Of a stretch of DNA of 64,000 nucleotides, positions 20,831-33,300 are shown piece after piece; position 1 is the stretch's first letter; the number at the start of each line of letters is the position of its first letter. The DNA comes from Stenopsyche tienmushanensis (Eukaryota; Arthropoda; Insecta; Trichoptera; Stenopsychidae): the NCBI GenBank assembly GCA_008973525.1, contig WACJ01000520.1, positions 1,054,001 to 1,118,000 of the forward strand, written 5' to 3'. Position numbers and translations under genes: made by a program. A model generated the notes under the pieces. That model was not told the DNA's origin. It saw only the letters and a program-made list of their open reading frames with translations, and searched no databases.

Positions 20831-23157
20831 GTCACCTAATATTTTACTATTGTAAACGAAGAAGAAAACTCTCCTAGAGTAGAATTTAGCTCGGCTTTCA
20901 CATTGGTTGAATTGGTAGGTAATTTCTACTATAGTACTTATAAAGCAATTTAATTATGAATCTCAGGAATCCAAGCCATATTCTGGATACATTGGACGAA
21001 AGATTTTGCATGATAACGTTAAGTTACATGCAGGTTTGAGTCTATTCAATGGATTTCATTCCAACAGATGATTACTTCAGATGCGTTCAGGATCCATCCG
21101 ATAAAGATTGTTACAAATGAGAGCTTTTGCATTATCTCTGACGAATATTGTTTAGCTTTTATATATATTTTCTTTGTTTTTTCCCGTATAAAAATAATCC
21201 AAACTATTATATTGTTATGTAAGACAATTTTTCATCGAGCTTGTTGAGAAACATAAATATTACCCATTGAAGTGCTATAAAAAACCAGCGCAATGCAGAT
21301 AGTAATAGATTAAAACCATCAATATGTCGTTGAAAAAAAAGGATAAATTACACAAGTTAAAAACGAGGATACCAGCAACCGCACAAGAGCGATAAGAAAC
21401 CGGTTATGCCGTGTCATTATCCATAACAAACACCACGGTGGTTCATTCTTTGAAATGCAAATCTCGTTTGCAAATGCTAAAAACATAAAACGGAATGCTT
21501 CTAATAAATAGAGATCTAAACCAGATTGCGCCAAGGAACGAAATAATGCCATATATACTATTGCCACTCGATTTCATTAAGATATCGTCCGGATAAATTC
21601 ATATTTTGCAATGCAGAACAATATCGGAATTTTATCCCGCGTCCCGGAAATTTGTCGTTGAATTCTGCGCGGATGAGAATTGAAGTCCGATTTCAATTTG
21701 CATACTGAAATATGTTATGAGAATCAATAAAGCTATGAATAAATTAAGGCGAGCTTCGGAGCTTTTTTCTTAAATACACAGAGCGAACGTATATTTTAAA
21801 ACTTTCATATTATGCCCCTATGAATATTTTATTGGTTTCTTTCAACATCTTCGGAGAATTTCTTTTGGAACTCGATACAATATGGAGATTGTTCCGGATT
21901 AAAAGCGATAAATGTGGAGTATCGAGACGAGAATATGATTTTTTTGAGCGCTTTATACGATCGATATAAATTTTCAACGAAAGACACCGATCGCTTGGAT
22001 TATATTCAATGATCGGTTTTATAAGCACAGGAGTGATGTTCCACGCCGTAAATGTCTGGAAATGGACCGCAGCATCCCTGTGAGATTTAAAGCACGTGAA
22101 AAAAAAGTATTTCTGACTTTATAGACGGCACGTGTAGTAAATTAAATTAACAAGCCGGAAATTTAGACATTTAAATATGTCATGCTAGACGACGTACTCA
22201 TCGCCATCAAAAGCTATATCCATGAATACCGCATTACAGGGGAGATTTTTATTACAAGGTGTTAATGTGAAGTCGGATCGAATCCCACATTTGAACCACC
22301 CACGTCAGGGTCCAATAATGTTATAATGATCGAACTGTTGACTTAAATTATAACATGATTCGCATTTAAGACCGTCCGTCTGAAGTGAGCTTTATTATCT
22401 GCAAGCTCTGCGGAGCTTTCGAAATCGCAATTTATCGGCTCTGCGGTGATTTATTAAGTCGAAAATATAAATTTATCTGGACACGAACCTTCAATTAATG
22501 TGTAATAACATTTACTTAATTTCGAGATAAAGGTCAAATTGTTTCGGACAAGTTTTTCATGCAACGCACATTAAAAGTTTATAATAAATAAGAAAGCTTT
22601 AACGTCAAACAAAGCAAGCAACTTTGCTCTAAATTTATGAATTTTTAAAAAGTTTTTACATGGTTGTACAACAGCTCTAAGTTTCGAAGAATTCTTGTTA
22701 TAATTTCCCTCAATGAATTTATTAAAAAACTTCTACTTAAAATTGAGTATCAAACAAAGGTCGGACACTGATTTCCATGGAGAAAGCGAGATAAATTTAA
22801 AATTATCGTTAGCCACATACTATAATAGAAGATGGGCCAAATCCAATAAATATCGCCAAGGATTAGGATTAGAAAAGTTTGATTTTTTAAAAAAATATCA
22901 TAACTTTTAACAAGCCAATGTATTGAAATTAAATTTAAAACAAGTCTTTATAAAGATAAATAAAATAATATTCTATTAGAAATACAAGTAAGATATTTTA
23001 AATAAAGTGCTATGGAACGCTGCCCGCAGCATATGCGGGCATACTCATCAAATGGTTAAAATAAATACCACTTTAGGGTTAAATGCATGATGTCTCGCTT
23101 CAATTGATCATTCACGTCAAGAGTTGTTTCAAATGTTGTTTCTGTCATATCTATATA
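20831..23157. other. AT-rich single-copy DNA, no gene recognised
   Basis: Only short open frames without motifs. At 23021-23041 TGCCCGCA and TGCGGGCA form an 8-bp hairpin around GCATA in otherwise AT-rich sequence. A GGATCGAATCCCAC motif near 22275 resembles a tRNA T-arm, but no tRNA can be folded around it. Confidence 0.45.
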
Positions 23158-23575
23158 TTTATAAATTAAAATTTGTTTGTTTGTCGACTATGCATTCCTA
23201 TACTATTAATCCGATTGCGGTGAAACTTTGTTGAGTTATTGGGTATGTATCCAAAAAGGTTTTTAAATTAGTCTGTATATATAAAAATTGCTATATGTAT
23301 ACATATGTGCTCTTATATCATTCATCGATTGCGATTAAACTTTGAGAAGTTGTTGTATGCACCTCCGTGAATTAGCATTGTTTGTGCACGCAATTTGTTT
23401 TGCGAGACATTTAGCAGATGCACCATATTGGCGCATATTGGTCTGGTGAAGAAAAACAGGGTTGAGCTTCGCTCACAGGAGAGAAGAAGGCAGTCTGTTT
23501 TTGAGGTGAGAGCAAGTGTATGGATACTTTTGAATACTAATCCTTCAGGCCGCGCTACACGTAATATACGAAAAT
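23158..23575 (+). repeat. composite repeat, copy 3 (two S-units plus LTR-like block)
   Basis: Two S-units (CCGATTGCGGTGAAACTTTG near 23210; CATCGATTGCGATTAAACTT near 23324) are followed by TGTTTTGCGAGACATTTAGC, AGATGCACCATATTGGCGCA and TTGGTCTGGTGAAG at about 23393-23450. CGCTACACGTAA near 23555 then ends the copy. The junction between S-unit and LTR-like block is the same as at 14290 and 26776. Confidence 0.6.
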
Positions 23576-24194
23576 AATCTCAAAAGTATCCGACCTAACG
23601 TATAGATGGCGGTTCCTTATAAATCTTAAATTTCAAGATTACGTGGTTTGGTATTTGTTTGGCGGTCATTCTCAACTTCGATTGACCACTTGCATTCTAG
23701 TCGCGGAAAGGAACTAGCTAAATTTTGTAACTTATTCTAAAAAAAATGCCGCAGAAAGCCCTAAAAGTGGCCACAAGATCTGTGGTTCCAACCGGTCCGC
23801 TTTTCGGACCGCTGATATGACGAATGGGTGCCTCGCAATCAAACGCCATACCGAAAATGGCTTAATAACGATTAAGAACTCTCATTACAAAACGAAGTTA
23901 TTCGAAGAAGATTGATCAGATGGGTTGCTTAAATTTTACAATCGGTCAATGCCGACTGAGTCAGCCCAATGATGCCAAACGAAGAAAAGAGGGATGACAC
24001 AACTTAATTTATATTATTAAAACGGACAGAGTCAATCAGTATTGATTCATGTAAATCAGAATAAGAACCATGCGCAATTCTCGACCGGGTCGGTATTCTG
24101 CGTTTTGCATCATTGTCAATGTCAATTGACAAGTGTCAATTTAACGTTTTTATTATTTTCTGTGGCATTGCGTATATATTGTGTCCGATCGCTT
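23576..24194. other. single-copy DNA
   Basis: No gene. AACCGGTCCGC near 23799 resembles, inverted, GCGGACCGGTTGG near 20293 at the edge of mariner relic B. That hints at a shared terminal sequence but is too short to classify. Confidence 0.35.
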
Positions 24195-24400
24195 AAGAAG
24201 AATGACACCGATCGCTTCTTGCGCGTGTATCGTTGTCGATTCGGCGGTGACGTGCAGGATGCGGAAGTCGTGAAGAGTCGTCGGATAGCCTTGATTGCGG
24301 GAGGACGTCCTTCCCGCGGTTAGATCTCTCTCTCTTGTGATTACTAAGACGAAAGGCTTTCTATTCGACGCTCGTTACCACGTTATCTATGCCACAGTAC
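24195..24400 (+). mobile_element. LTR-1 fragment
   Basis: The central LTR-1 part is present: CCGATCGCTTCTTGCGCGTG, then GGTGACGTGCAGGATGCGGA, TCGTCGGATAGCCTTG, GCGGGAGGACGTCCTTC and a CTATTCGACGCTCGT block. Both LTR ends are missing. Confidence 0.65.
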
Positions 24401-25764
24401 GCCAATTTGTCCATTATTTAGTATATTGAAATTATATGTATTTTTAGCGCATAAATGGTTCTAATTCTTGATTTGATTTTTGTGCCTTGATTTACGCGAT
24501 ATGGAATGTACTTCTCGTGCAAGTCGAGTGATGTAAATTTTCCTTCTCTGTCTTTTCAGGGTACTTGTTGGGACTTTTGTAAAAACTAAATTTAAGATGA
24601 TTATAAGCATACATGTAATGAATTTAATTTAAGGATCATAACATTAAATATTATGATGTGAGCCAAGTTTATAAGTTGGTATTCATATAGCAGCGAAATT
24701 ACATGAATTATAAATTTACGAGCGCATGTGGCGAAGCTATTCTGCTTCGGTACGAGCATACCTCCGCCATGACTGATCGACGACTCGCTGCATATCAACC
24801 ACAGCGCCGTCTAGCGGGTAATTATGAGGCAAGTCCGGCAGGCAGTATTTTTAAGTTTGACGGTGTCAGAATTGACGTCGGCGTCGGAGCGAGCGCTTTG
24901 CAGATATCCATCTTGGGTCAGAGCTAATCGTTGGTAGGTTTACACGCGGGCTTCTCGTATTTCTCCCGTGCATAAGTGGCGAGTCCTTTTTTTGCAGTGG
25001 TCCATTATCAACCGGAAAAATCGCAAATTTCAATGCTTTCCCAGGAGGTATAAATAACGCCCTCGCTGGGAATTGTACGCGCAGCTCGCGCCATTAATAA
25101 GTCACTCTTTAAAGAACGGTTAGTTTAGCACGGGAGGAAGGAGCATGTGTCGGGTGCTGTTCATGCATTATTCACATTTCGTCTCTCATACGACAAGAAT
25201 ACATTTGAATCGCAAATACTTAGAAATTACCATGCTGATTCGATTTTTACACTACTTAACATACTCATTGGAAAACTATGCATTTAATTATATGCCATAT
25301 CGTACGGGAATTTATTGCGAGGGGTGTGGTGGAGCATACAAGACGCCCGGATCATAAGTCGTAGAAAGCATGTGCTTGGCGGTGATATTTTAAAAATATT
25401 TACATGCTGTCCAAGAGTGCATGGTGAATGCTATAGTTATGTAAAATGCTCGTTGATCAGTGTACATTACCCTTGAGTGCGAGGTTCGGATCTATCCCAC
25501 ATCATATAAAAGGCAATGTACTTGCATAATTTTAGTAGATCAATTCAAGTGCTACTATTAATGATTGTATATAATTAATATATTTTTTTTATATTTGGCA
25601 TAGCTATAAAATGTTAATTTTGCTGTGCGGCCCAAAATATTCCACCGTTAACAGTTTGGTCGTTTAAAACTAACCATATATTTTGTTGTTAAGTCTCCAC
25701 TTTGACCGGAGAGTCTATTGAATCCGTTAGAGTACAATTTGACTTTTCTTTTGAGACCTTATTT
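24401..25764. other. single-copy DNA with a CG-rich block and candidate promoter
   Basis: Positions 24700-25110 are CG-rich compared with the surroundings (GACGTCGGCGTCGGAGCG near 24873) and contain a 74-codon open frame (24703-24927) without recognised motifs. A TATA-like site follows at 25049. A 70-codon frame starts at 25145. These could be the 5' end of a host gene, but no splice structure can be argued. Confidence 0.35.
25049..25056 (+). promoter_or_regulatory. candidate TATA box
   Basis: TATAAATA lies in a CG-rich context, about 30 bp before GTACGCGCAGCTCGCGCC and about 95 bp before an ATG at 25145. Composition and spacing fit an insect core promoter. There is no transcript evidence. 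Confidence 0.25.
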
Positions 25765-25925
25765 TTAACGTCGTTCCCGAAATGATAGATCGCCGTCGAG
25801 GATAATGGTACGGAATGTTCCGGCGCTCCAAGTGACTCCTGGGCGTGGTTACCGCGACCGAACAAGGTAACGGTCGGGGATTATCGCAGCGGCGAAGGCA
25901 ACGACAGGGGGGCTGAGAAATCGGC
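25765..25925. repeat. dispersed GC-richer repeat, copy 2 (pair with 15615)
   Basis: GATCGCCGTCGAGGATAATG, CCAAGTGACTCCTGGGCGTG and TTATCGCAGCGGCGAAGGCA align in order with the copy at 15615-15835. Function and class are unknown. Confidence 0.5.
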
Positions 25926-25969
25926 CTGGATTATTGAAACGTTACATTAAAAAGTAAAAGTAAAATTAA

Positions 25970-26040
25970 TCTATATATGAAAATGAATGAGTGATCTGTT
26001 TGTCCCATATACGTTCCCATACCATTCATTCAATTACGAT
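25970..26040 (+). repeat. S-unit interrupted by LTR-1
   Basis: CTATATATGAAAATGAATGA is followed by TGTTTGTCCCATATACG and CATTCAATTACGAT. The unit is cut there by the LTR start TGTAGCATGGGCG at 26041. Confidence 0.55.
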
Positions 26041-26396
26041 TGTAGCATGGGCGAATTATCATTCCCATGTAATAGCTCTATTAATATGTTTAGATTTAAT
26101 TCACCAGACTACCAGCAATCTTCTGTCTTTCTTCAGGCGCAAATATGTCAATTCAATATCAACATCTTTTGTAATATCACGGACACATTGTGTCTACAAT
26201 AACGACAGCGATCGTTTCGTGCGCGTACATCGTTTTCGGTTCAATGATGATGTGCAGAAGATGGAAGTCGTGAGTAGTCGTCGGATAGTCTTGGCTGCGG
26301 GAGGACATCCTTCCCGCAGACGTGGGAGCGGGGTCAGCCTGGGGATTTTGCTCAGAAAGCGTCCCCGCTCCACCATCTACGTTTCATTAGTGTCAG
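26041..26396 (+). mobile_element. LTR-1 long terminal repeat, internally deleted, with primer-binding site
   Basis: The repeat begins TGTAGCATGGGCG and ends CTACGTTTCA. After one T, TAGTGTCAGAATCGGCGAG is a one-base variant of the tRNA-Leu primer site, followed by GTGAATGTTGAGTCG as in other LTR-1 leaders. The AATAAA-bearing middle is missing, leaving 356 bp. Confidence 0.7.
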
Positions 26397-26589
26397 AATC
26401 GGCGAGTCGTGAATGTTGAGTCGTTCTGGAAGGAAGACACCTTTTAATGATACGTCGGCAGTGCGTCACTGGAAACTACTGCATTGGCGGTTGATATAAG
26501 TGATTTTAGACCCAAACATAAAAATGTAATAATAAGAAATAAATTTGAAAAAAATAATAAAATTGTGAAAAAAAGGATAATCTAATGAG

Positions 26590-26775
26590 TGGGAGATCTC
26601 TCTCATGGGCGTAATAAAGAAGTTTTCTATGACAGGAGATTTTCTATTCGACGTCCGTCCATTTCCATCCCATTTGCCCGGCTACATAACAGCCCGAAAT
26701 CAAAACGAACCCGCGTGCGAGTTTGGCATTTTGGGGAGCACGTAGGAGCGAGGCGCCGTCTGGAAACTCTGTTTC
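26590..26775 (+). mobile_element. LTR-1 3' half, fragment
   Basis: ATTTTCTATTCGACGTCCGT, CCGGCTACATAACAGCCCGA, GAGCACGTAGGAGCGAGGCG and GAGAGCGCTCCCGCTCC follow the order of the LTR 3' half. It may be the missing middle/3' part of a neighbouring LTR, displaced by rearrangement. Confidence 0.6.
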
Positions 26776-27190
26776 GAGAGCGCTCCCGCTCCTATGCTTC
26801 ATGATGAAACTTTGGAGAGGTGTTATGCGTACTTCTGTGAACTTTTATGAATTAGAACAAGCGTTGTTTGTTCATAAAAAATATTTTGCGAAATATTTAG
26901 CAGATGCACCATGTTAGCGCGCATTGGTCTGGTGAAGTAAAGCAGGGCTGCAGGGACAAGGAGAGGAAGGATGCATGTCCAATACGGCGGCTGAGCTCCG
27001 CTTACGGGAGAGAGGGAGACAGTCTGCCTTCGAAGCGAGAGAGAGAGTACCCGCATGTTTTTGGATCCTAGACCTTCAACTCGGGCTACACGTGGTCTGA
27101 AGCAATAAATATCGTAACTGTACTACTGCGTTTCTTTTCAAATATGTACTGAGGACGTGTGGCATTGCAACGCATACCGGGTACTCGTTA
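26776..27190 (+). repeat. composite repeat, copy 4
   Basis: Visible in order: GATGAAACTTTG (end of an S-unit), TTAGAACAAGCGTTGTTTGT, TTTTGCGAAATATTTAGC, AGATGCACCATGTTAGCGCG, TTGGTCTGGTGAAGTAAAGC, GGGCTACACGTGGTCTGAAG and CAATAAATATCGTAACTG. This is the most complete copy of the LTR-like block. It ends near GGCATTGCAACGCATA. Confidence 0.6.
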
Positions 27191-27211
27191 GTGTGTTTAT
27201 AAAAATATAAA

Positions 27212-27280
27212 TTAAGTCTTCCCGAAAGAAATCCATTATTTTTGCATGCTCTTGTTTAAGTTCAGTTTGTGTTCAAAAAT
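27212..27280. mobile_element. mariner-type terminal repeat fragment
   Basis: TTAAGTCTTCCCGAAAGAAA followed by TCCATTATTTTTGCATGCTC matches the left end of the mariner MITE at 48427 (TTAGGTCTTCTCGAAAGAAA). No opposite end is seen within the next few hundred bases. Confidence 0.6.
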
Positions 27281-28911
27281 GGTCAAAAAAACGTGAAAAT
27301 CTTCGACGACTATTGGAGATAAAATCCAATTAAATAAAAAAAGCAGTATTTAGGGGGAGTTTCATTTTAAATTGGGTATTATTATGCCTTTTGATATTTG
27401 ACTGCACCTTTCGCGGGCAGACTGCTACTTGCATATTACAAAATAAGACTACAGATCCGGACGCATGAAAGCTTATTCAATTGCAGCGGTTATTTCGACC
27501 ACAAACAACACGGGTGTAAAGTTTATTAATCACCTTTGCATCTACGTGTGAGCTCCTCTCGCCGTTATCCTGCAGGATAACACATATTTTATTCATTCAA
27601 TTCAAATTCGGTTGCGGGTTTATTCAAAAATACCCTGCAACCGAATTACTTCGGACTCAATCGAGCAGAGAATCTCGCCGTTCATATTTTTCTCGCAATC
27701 CCATAAAGACACGTTAAATCTTTTATGCACACAATGAATCATAGCCCTGTAGGTAATGCACAGGGTTGCAGCAGCGTTTATTTACACAGGGTTCGGGGTT
27801 CGAAGCTGTCAGCTTCGGTGGTTTTGGTACCCGGCGGAGGTGTTCGTACGAGATAAGGAAAGACAAATAGCGGCATAGCCACTAAATCAATTAGCATAGC
27901 TATTGTTTAATTTTAAGCCATCATATCAGTTTGGATATTAATTTCTACGGAGCTTTCAACCAGGCAATGTCTTAAAAGTCAACTCAAACAAAAAAGAAAG
28001 CCATCCATTAAAATAAGAGCCTTCGGAGATTAAGCGGAGATAAAGAAGGCGTGACGAAACTAAGTTTCCGTGAGTGACGTTAGTATGAGAAAGCTTCGAC
28101 TCGATCGGTTGACATCCAAAGGTTTCCTACCGCTGATCATGTATGATAAGACAGATAAATTATGCAGTGTTTTTCGCCGTTAATTATTTACATATAAGGA
28201 AAAGTGGCTTGTCACTATGTGGATCCATGGGAAATAGGTTCCAGGCATTTTTTCCATTAGAAATTCAAAGCGGTTCTTCTTCATTGTAATTCATACGAAA
28301 TTAGCTTCCTGCATCGTAAAATATATTTGAGAAATGCTTATTATGCGCGAATGAGCATTAATTTGTCCGCACTAATGAGGCAACTCATTGAATGAAAAAC
28401 ATTCCAATGGAATCATTCGAAATTTAACAAGAGCCCAGAAACTTCCGACAAATCCAACGACGCAGCAATTTCAATGGGGATTTTCTAAGGAAAATTAATT
28501 ATCAAAACTCCTTCCTGAAATATACATAAATAATGCGACTTCAGTTCGCGTGATGAAAGAAAGTTTGCTGCAATTTCAGGGAGTATCTTCCATTTGGCGA
28601 AAAGTCTAGTTGGTGGTTAAAGTTTCCTGTTTCATGAATATCATTAAAATTTTGCTATTCTATGACATTTAGATTATCAAACGTATCTGCTGGGATATAA
28701 TATATCACGAGGACGAAACATTACTACATTCAATGCTTAAAACTTTGAATTTATTACGCTAAAAGCGTCATGAGCTCAAGGTAAAATAGGTAAAACAATG
28801 ATACAAATGCCATTAGATACGAATAATTCGACAAACAGACAATTTAAACTTAAATAATATTATCAAAAAGATTATAAATTAATTAATTCGGAAATTTAAA
28901 TCGAAAAATGC
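27281..28911. other. single-copy DNA with two adjacent inverted repeats
   Basis: No gene. GTTATCCTGCAGGATAAC at 27564-27581 is a perfect 18-bp palindrome. At 27605-27647 AATTCGGTTGCGGGT pairs with ACCCTGCAACCGAATT with one bulge. The composition looks non-repetitive, so these may be regulatory or structured-RNA elements. Confidence 0.4.
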
Positions 28912-29385
28912 TTGTATTTAATGCTGCTTCAGTGTGAGCATTCTGGGCATTTATCTCGCACACAAATTTTTATAGACAAGTTTTTCCGACACAATTTTAC
29001 CGAGGAGATTTTGAAAAATGTCAGGAAATCTTTCATGAAGATCGTCAAGTATCACACGGCATTTTTTTGCACAAGTTCGTCAGAAATCACTAATGGTTTC
29101 AAAGTATCAGTACAGCCTTCTCTGAACAACCTAACCCACATCGTGACATGTTGTCATCATTACCATAAACTTCCACAAGCTTCTTATGGATATTCATGGT
29201 GGTATTGTTCTGCAAAGTCAAAAAACGGATGACCGCACAGAAAGGAGGTGGCGGGAGTGCGCGACGACCTCTCCATCATAAGAATTTACAGTTACTGAAC
29301 AAAATGGCCGACAAATACCCGGGACCAAAAAAACTGACCGTTCAGACCTCTCTTACATGCTATGAGTGCCAACTATATATATGAC
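28912..29385 (-). pseudogene. mariner transposase relic C, N-terminal half
   Basis: The minus strand gives AVIRFLTLQNNTTMNIHKKL, VEVYGNDDNMS, a frame-shifted ISDELVQKNA, and DDLHERFPDIFQNLLGKIVS followed by EKLVYKNLC. This is the paired helix-turn-helix DNA-binding half of a mariner-like transposase. The catalytic half is missing. The outer end near 29385, reversed, reads AGTTGGCACTCATAGCATG, similar to TTTGGCGCACCTAGCGTA of relic D, so both belong to one family. Confidence 0.65.
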
Positions 29386-29809
29386 ATATTGGCATTTGTA
29401 TGTAAATATTTCCGCATGAAATGTCCGATTTTTAAGGTTGAGATGAAATTGAGTTATATGTTACGTTATTCGCAATAAATTACTTCATAAGTTTGTTCGA
29501 TTTTGACCATCATTATATTTTTTATTTGATATTTCTTAATCATTTGAATGCTAAGCAACGATATATCGTCGACTGTAAAACTAACGAGGACTGCAAACAA
29601 CAATCGCTCTTGGCCCGTTGATGACTTCGAAAGTTTCGAATATGAATAGTTATGAAAATAGTATGATAGTAGTAGAAATATTATGATTCTAAGATGACCA
29701 CCGACGATATGAAAGCACTATGGATTGCTTTTCCCAATATTTGAGAATATTTAAACGTATATGGGTACCTTTACAGCACCACCTTACCATCGATATTCAA
29801 GTGAACGAT
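29386..29809. other. AT-rich single-copy DNA
   Basis: Nothing recognised. Confidence 0.4.
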
Positions 29810-29932
29810 GAGACGCACGATACCCGTCTCTTTCTCCGATTAACTAATCTCCGCACTCAATGTGCGAGATTGATCATTCTGTATCACTCGAGCCCGAACG
29901 CAAATATGCGTGATTACTCATCAACGGGATAA
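29810..29932 (+). mobile_element. pB-M1 TTAA element, 3' end fragment
   Basis: GATACCCGTCTCTTTCTCCG, CCCGAACGCAAATATGCG and the terminal TGATTACTCATCAACGGGAT match the right end of pB-M1 copies at 50625 and 56390. The closing TTAA is mutated to ATAA. Confidence 0.6.
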
Positions 29933-32900
29933 GCTATGAAGAGGTCCCCCATAACCATGAGTGCTTATTGGCCTCAACTTTTCATCAATAATGTCGATTA
30001 TCGACCATTTACACGTATGAAAATATTTAATAAATTTGATTATCTTTGTATCATAATTCAAACACTGAACACCTTGCCATTTGCACATTTTTAAAGTAAC
30101 AAAATGAAGGGAAAATGAATATGATTTATCCATATTTAAAAAATATTAATAAAAAGCAAACGTTGATTATACAATCATATGTATTGGATTTATTTAATAT
30201 CGGACATTTCATATGAAAATTGCGAATAAATACAAATGATATGTTTTGATAAAGAAAGAAAGAATTTTTTTTCTTGTGTAATAACATCCTAAAAGCGCTC
30301 ATATTGTCTAAAACTTGGCTCAAATTTCCGTGTCGTGTTTTTCTCGTCTTATTTTAGTTCTGGACCATGATTTCGCCTGCAATCTTTCAAAGAGTGGTTA
30401 ACGCTTTGTTTGGTCGAGTGAATTTCGCTGAAACGCTCGAGCAAATATTTTTTCTTGACGATTGCTATACCCTTTGGCGGGATCAGTCTTCTCCTCGGCC
30501 ACACGAGGAAGTTGTAAATAATCAAAGTTAAACACAAAGCTTCCAGACATATTTTGGGGTTGAGTGTAACGCTCCGTGCTCACATCGCCGCACTGCCAAT
30601 ACTGCCTTTTCATTCTGCTTTTCTCGTTAAATTAAAAAAAAGTTAACTTTCCGTGTTAAGAACTACGGATAAGGAAGACAAAGGGAGAGAGATAAAAGCG
30701 TATTACAACGTGAAAAGTTTGAATTTAATCGCAAACTTTCGCTTTATACAAACAACAAAAAGCTCTTTTACTTGTTGTTTATGAGTAACCGTGGCGGACG
30801 TGCTTGATTTCCCTTATATCTCGGAAAAATCGAAAAAATCTGCGAGCTTGTACATTATTAATAGCGAGAATGCAGCTCATTTCATTCTTAAAGTATAAAT
30901 GTATTTATGTTTGAATTGCGTTGATATTCTTAAGAATCTGTCGCGCATTTGACGAAAAAAAGCTCGCAAGGATTGCTAGGTTGAGAATCCCTTTCAAAAG
31001 GAAAAGGAAAATAAGTCTAAGCTGTGAATGTATTTCACTGATAACAACAATAATAGGGTTCTTAAAATACTTGAATGCTTGTTATTGCAAGGGGCGGCTC
31101 TAGAAGCTTATGGGGTGAAAGTTTTCCTTCATAACTGATCCTGTCTCCCCTCGATAATACTAATTCTCCATTTCATAGCTTTCCCATTGAGACTTTTCCT
31201 TCCTTATATTTTATTAGTTAAATAATGATTACCTATTTCCTCGGAGAGGATACACCTTTATATTCGCCGATAAAAGAATTTCGTTGGGCGCCTTCGTACG
31301 CAATTGAATCGTGGAAGGCGTGCAGTACGGCGATGTTAATTAAGTAGATAAATAGTAATCGGATTGTTATGAACAATTGTTTAAAATTCCGATCTGAATA
31401 AACAAGATTTCAGACAATTGTTTTAAGCGAAATAAAGGCAAAATTATCCGAGAACAATCGGAGGTATATAAGAAGTGGCACGCAAGATTCGCGAGGAAGA
31501 TTACCTGGAGACAATAATCGAACAGGGATACAATGCACATAGGAATGTTTAAGCATCGTTAATACCAATTTTCCATCGAGTATGGTCCCACAGATCCTAT
31601 ACAAATAGAGGACGTTTTATTTGGCTTATTAAAGCGATCAGTGAATACCAACCATTCGAAATCAAGTCTAAACAGTTATTTTATTTAATTTGTTTAAGTA
31701 TTTGTTCACATATTAGGGATAGCAAAGTAATTACCACAATGTTCATTGCTGATGATCATAATATATTTGCTTCATAAAGAGCCATCCAAATGTAACGCTT
31801 AAATATCAGCACTGTATAACGTTTACACTTGATAATTTTTTAAATGATATAAACTATTTTATTTTAGTAAAAGATAGTACAATTTTAACCATGGAAATTA
31901 TACATTGTTATCTAGCAAATTCATTTTACAATGGATGAAATCGTCAATAAGCAAAATTGTGTTATTCAAGAAAGATGTCTACGCCCAAAAAAAGTTACTG
32001 TTTGGTGTTAATTTAAAGCAAATGGGATCATTGAGTCGCGTTCGAAGATGGTGCTGGAAATGCTGTTACTGTGAATGCTAAGCAATCTAGGCGTTTCTAC
32101 ATTGTTGGAACTAAAAGTGATCAGTTTTAATATTTATTTATGCAATGTTGATATTAAGTGTATTGATTAGACAATTTTTATTAAATATAAAAATATTTTT
32201 TAAATTTTGACAAAGTATGGTAATGGGAGTTGGACGTACCACGTATGTCGGTGCGCGAGCTATGACTTTCTTCACTATGGTAGTCCTAAGTCCCGAACAA
32301 ATGATTTGCAGTAATAAAATGAAATATATTTTTACTTCGTATAATATTGTGCATAGCATAGACTACAATTAAAAAGAAATATTGAAAAATAAAAGAAACA
32401 GTGAGCCATCAAACAAAAAATTTGCGTTATTACCAACATTTTTTGTAGTTTTTTGTTAATTAAATAAACATTTATGAATATTTTTAGATAATTGTAGTCT
32501 ATACGATGAAGAAGTTTATTATACACGTACCTGCCAAATTTCATAAAGAATGCTCATCTAAGGCTTGTGGGAGCACTTCCATGAGCTTTGAAAAGGAAAT
32601 TTCGAGAACACCGCTTTTTAAGCTTTTCATTGCGAATTTAATTTATATCGACTTGAAATTTACTGAACGTATTCTTAAATATTGGTTACACGAGGTTAAT
32701 TATCATTAAAAAGGTCTGCATTATTATTATAGAAATCATATTCAAAATGTTTAATAATGAAACCGTTGCAAACATACTTTTTAGAAAAAGCTTGTAAAAG
32801 TCATTTTCATCAAATGCCATTTATTACAAGTTTGAATCTAATGAATTGAATCGTCAATACGGTGAACCAAGAACTATGAAACTATTTAAGTAATTTTAAT

Positions 32901-33147
32901 CTTGTAATTATTATTTTATTTAATACGCCACTCAATAAGTTTGTAGGATGACATATAGTTGGCGCCACTATTGTCAAATTCATATGATTTTTAGGAAGTA
33001 CCAACATTTAAATAATACGTGTCGACATTTCATAACAATCTGATGTTAAGAAATGTTTTACATATTTATGTTGTTTACAAATTATAGAAGTTTTAGTGAT
33101 GCTACTTTTGCAATTTTCAAAACAATGGAAAAATCTGAATTGCGTGT
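29933..33147. other. long AT-rich single-copy DNA
   Basis: No gene is supported. The minus strand at 30398-30613 has a 71-codon frame (QNMSGSFVFNFDYLQLPRVA within it) of more protein-like composition than its neighbours, but I cannot name a family. GGTATATAAGAAG near 31465 is TATA-like without other support. Confidence 0.4.
30365..30613 (-). CDS. unclassified open segment, possible coding relic
   Basis: From about 30613 down to 30398 the minus strand is open for 71 codons and encodes KRQYWQCGDVSTERYTQPQN followed by FVFNFDYLQLPRVAEEK and an SNRQEKIFARAFQ stretch. The overlapping frame remains open to about 30365. The aromatic and charged mix is unlike the Lys/Ile/Asn-rich chance frames around it. 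A tie to transposon-borne proteins of insects is possible. There is no initiator context, splice signal or catalytic motif, so function is not assigned. Confidence 0.2.
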
Positions 33148-33300
33148 ATTAATGAGTGAGTTAATTTTGAATTCAGTTAAACATAGATGCTATATTCGTA
33201 TGTCCATCGCTTATCGTCCTCATGAATCTATTTATCTCTTAGAATCGCGCAACGTGAGTCAAGCTTGTATATCAATAAATGAACCTAAACACTATTGATA
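33148..33300 (+). mobile_element. pB-M1 TTAA element, 5' part
   Basis: TTAATGAGTGAGTTAATTTT near 33148, CATAGATGCTATATTCGTAT, then CGCGCAACGTGAGTCAAGCT and TGTATATCAATAAATGAACC follow the internal order of the family. It contains CCTAAACACTATTGATAG, the site that in another copy (55840) was hit by a nested element. Confidence 0.6.

Noticed and set aside
22260..22300. GGATCGAATCCCAC as tRNA T-arm
   Set aside because: No A box at the right distance and no acceptor stem pairing.
25421..25500. GAGGTTCGGATCTATCCC as part of a tRNA
   Set aside because: The B-box match is poor and the spacing to a possible A box is about 64 bp with no cloverleaf.
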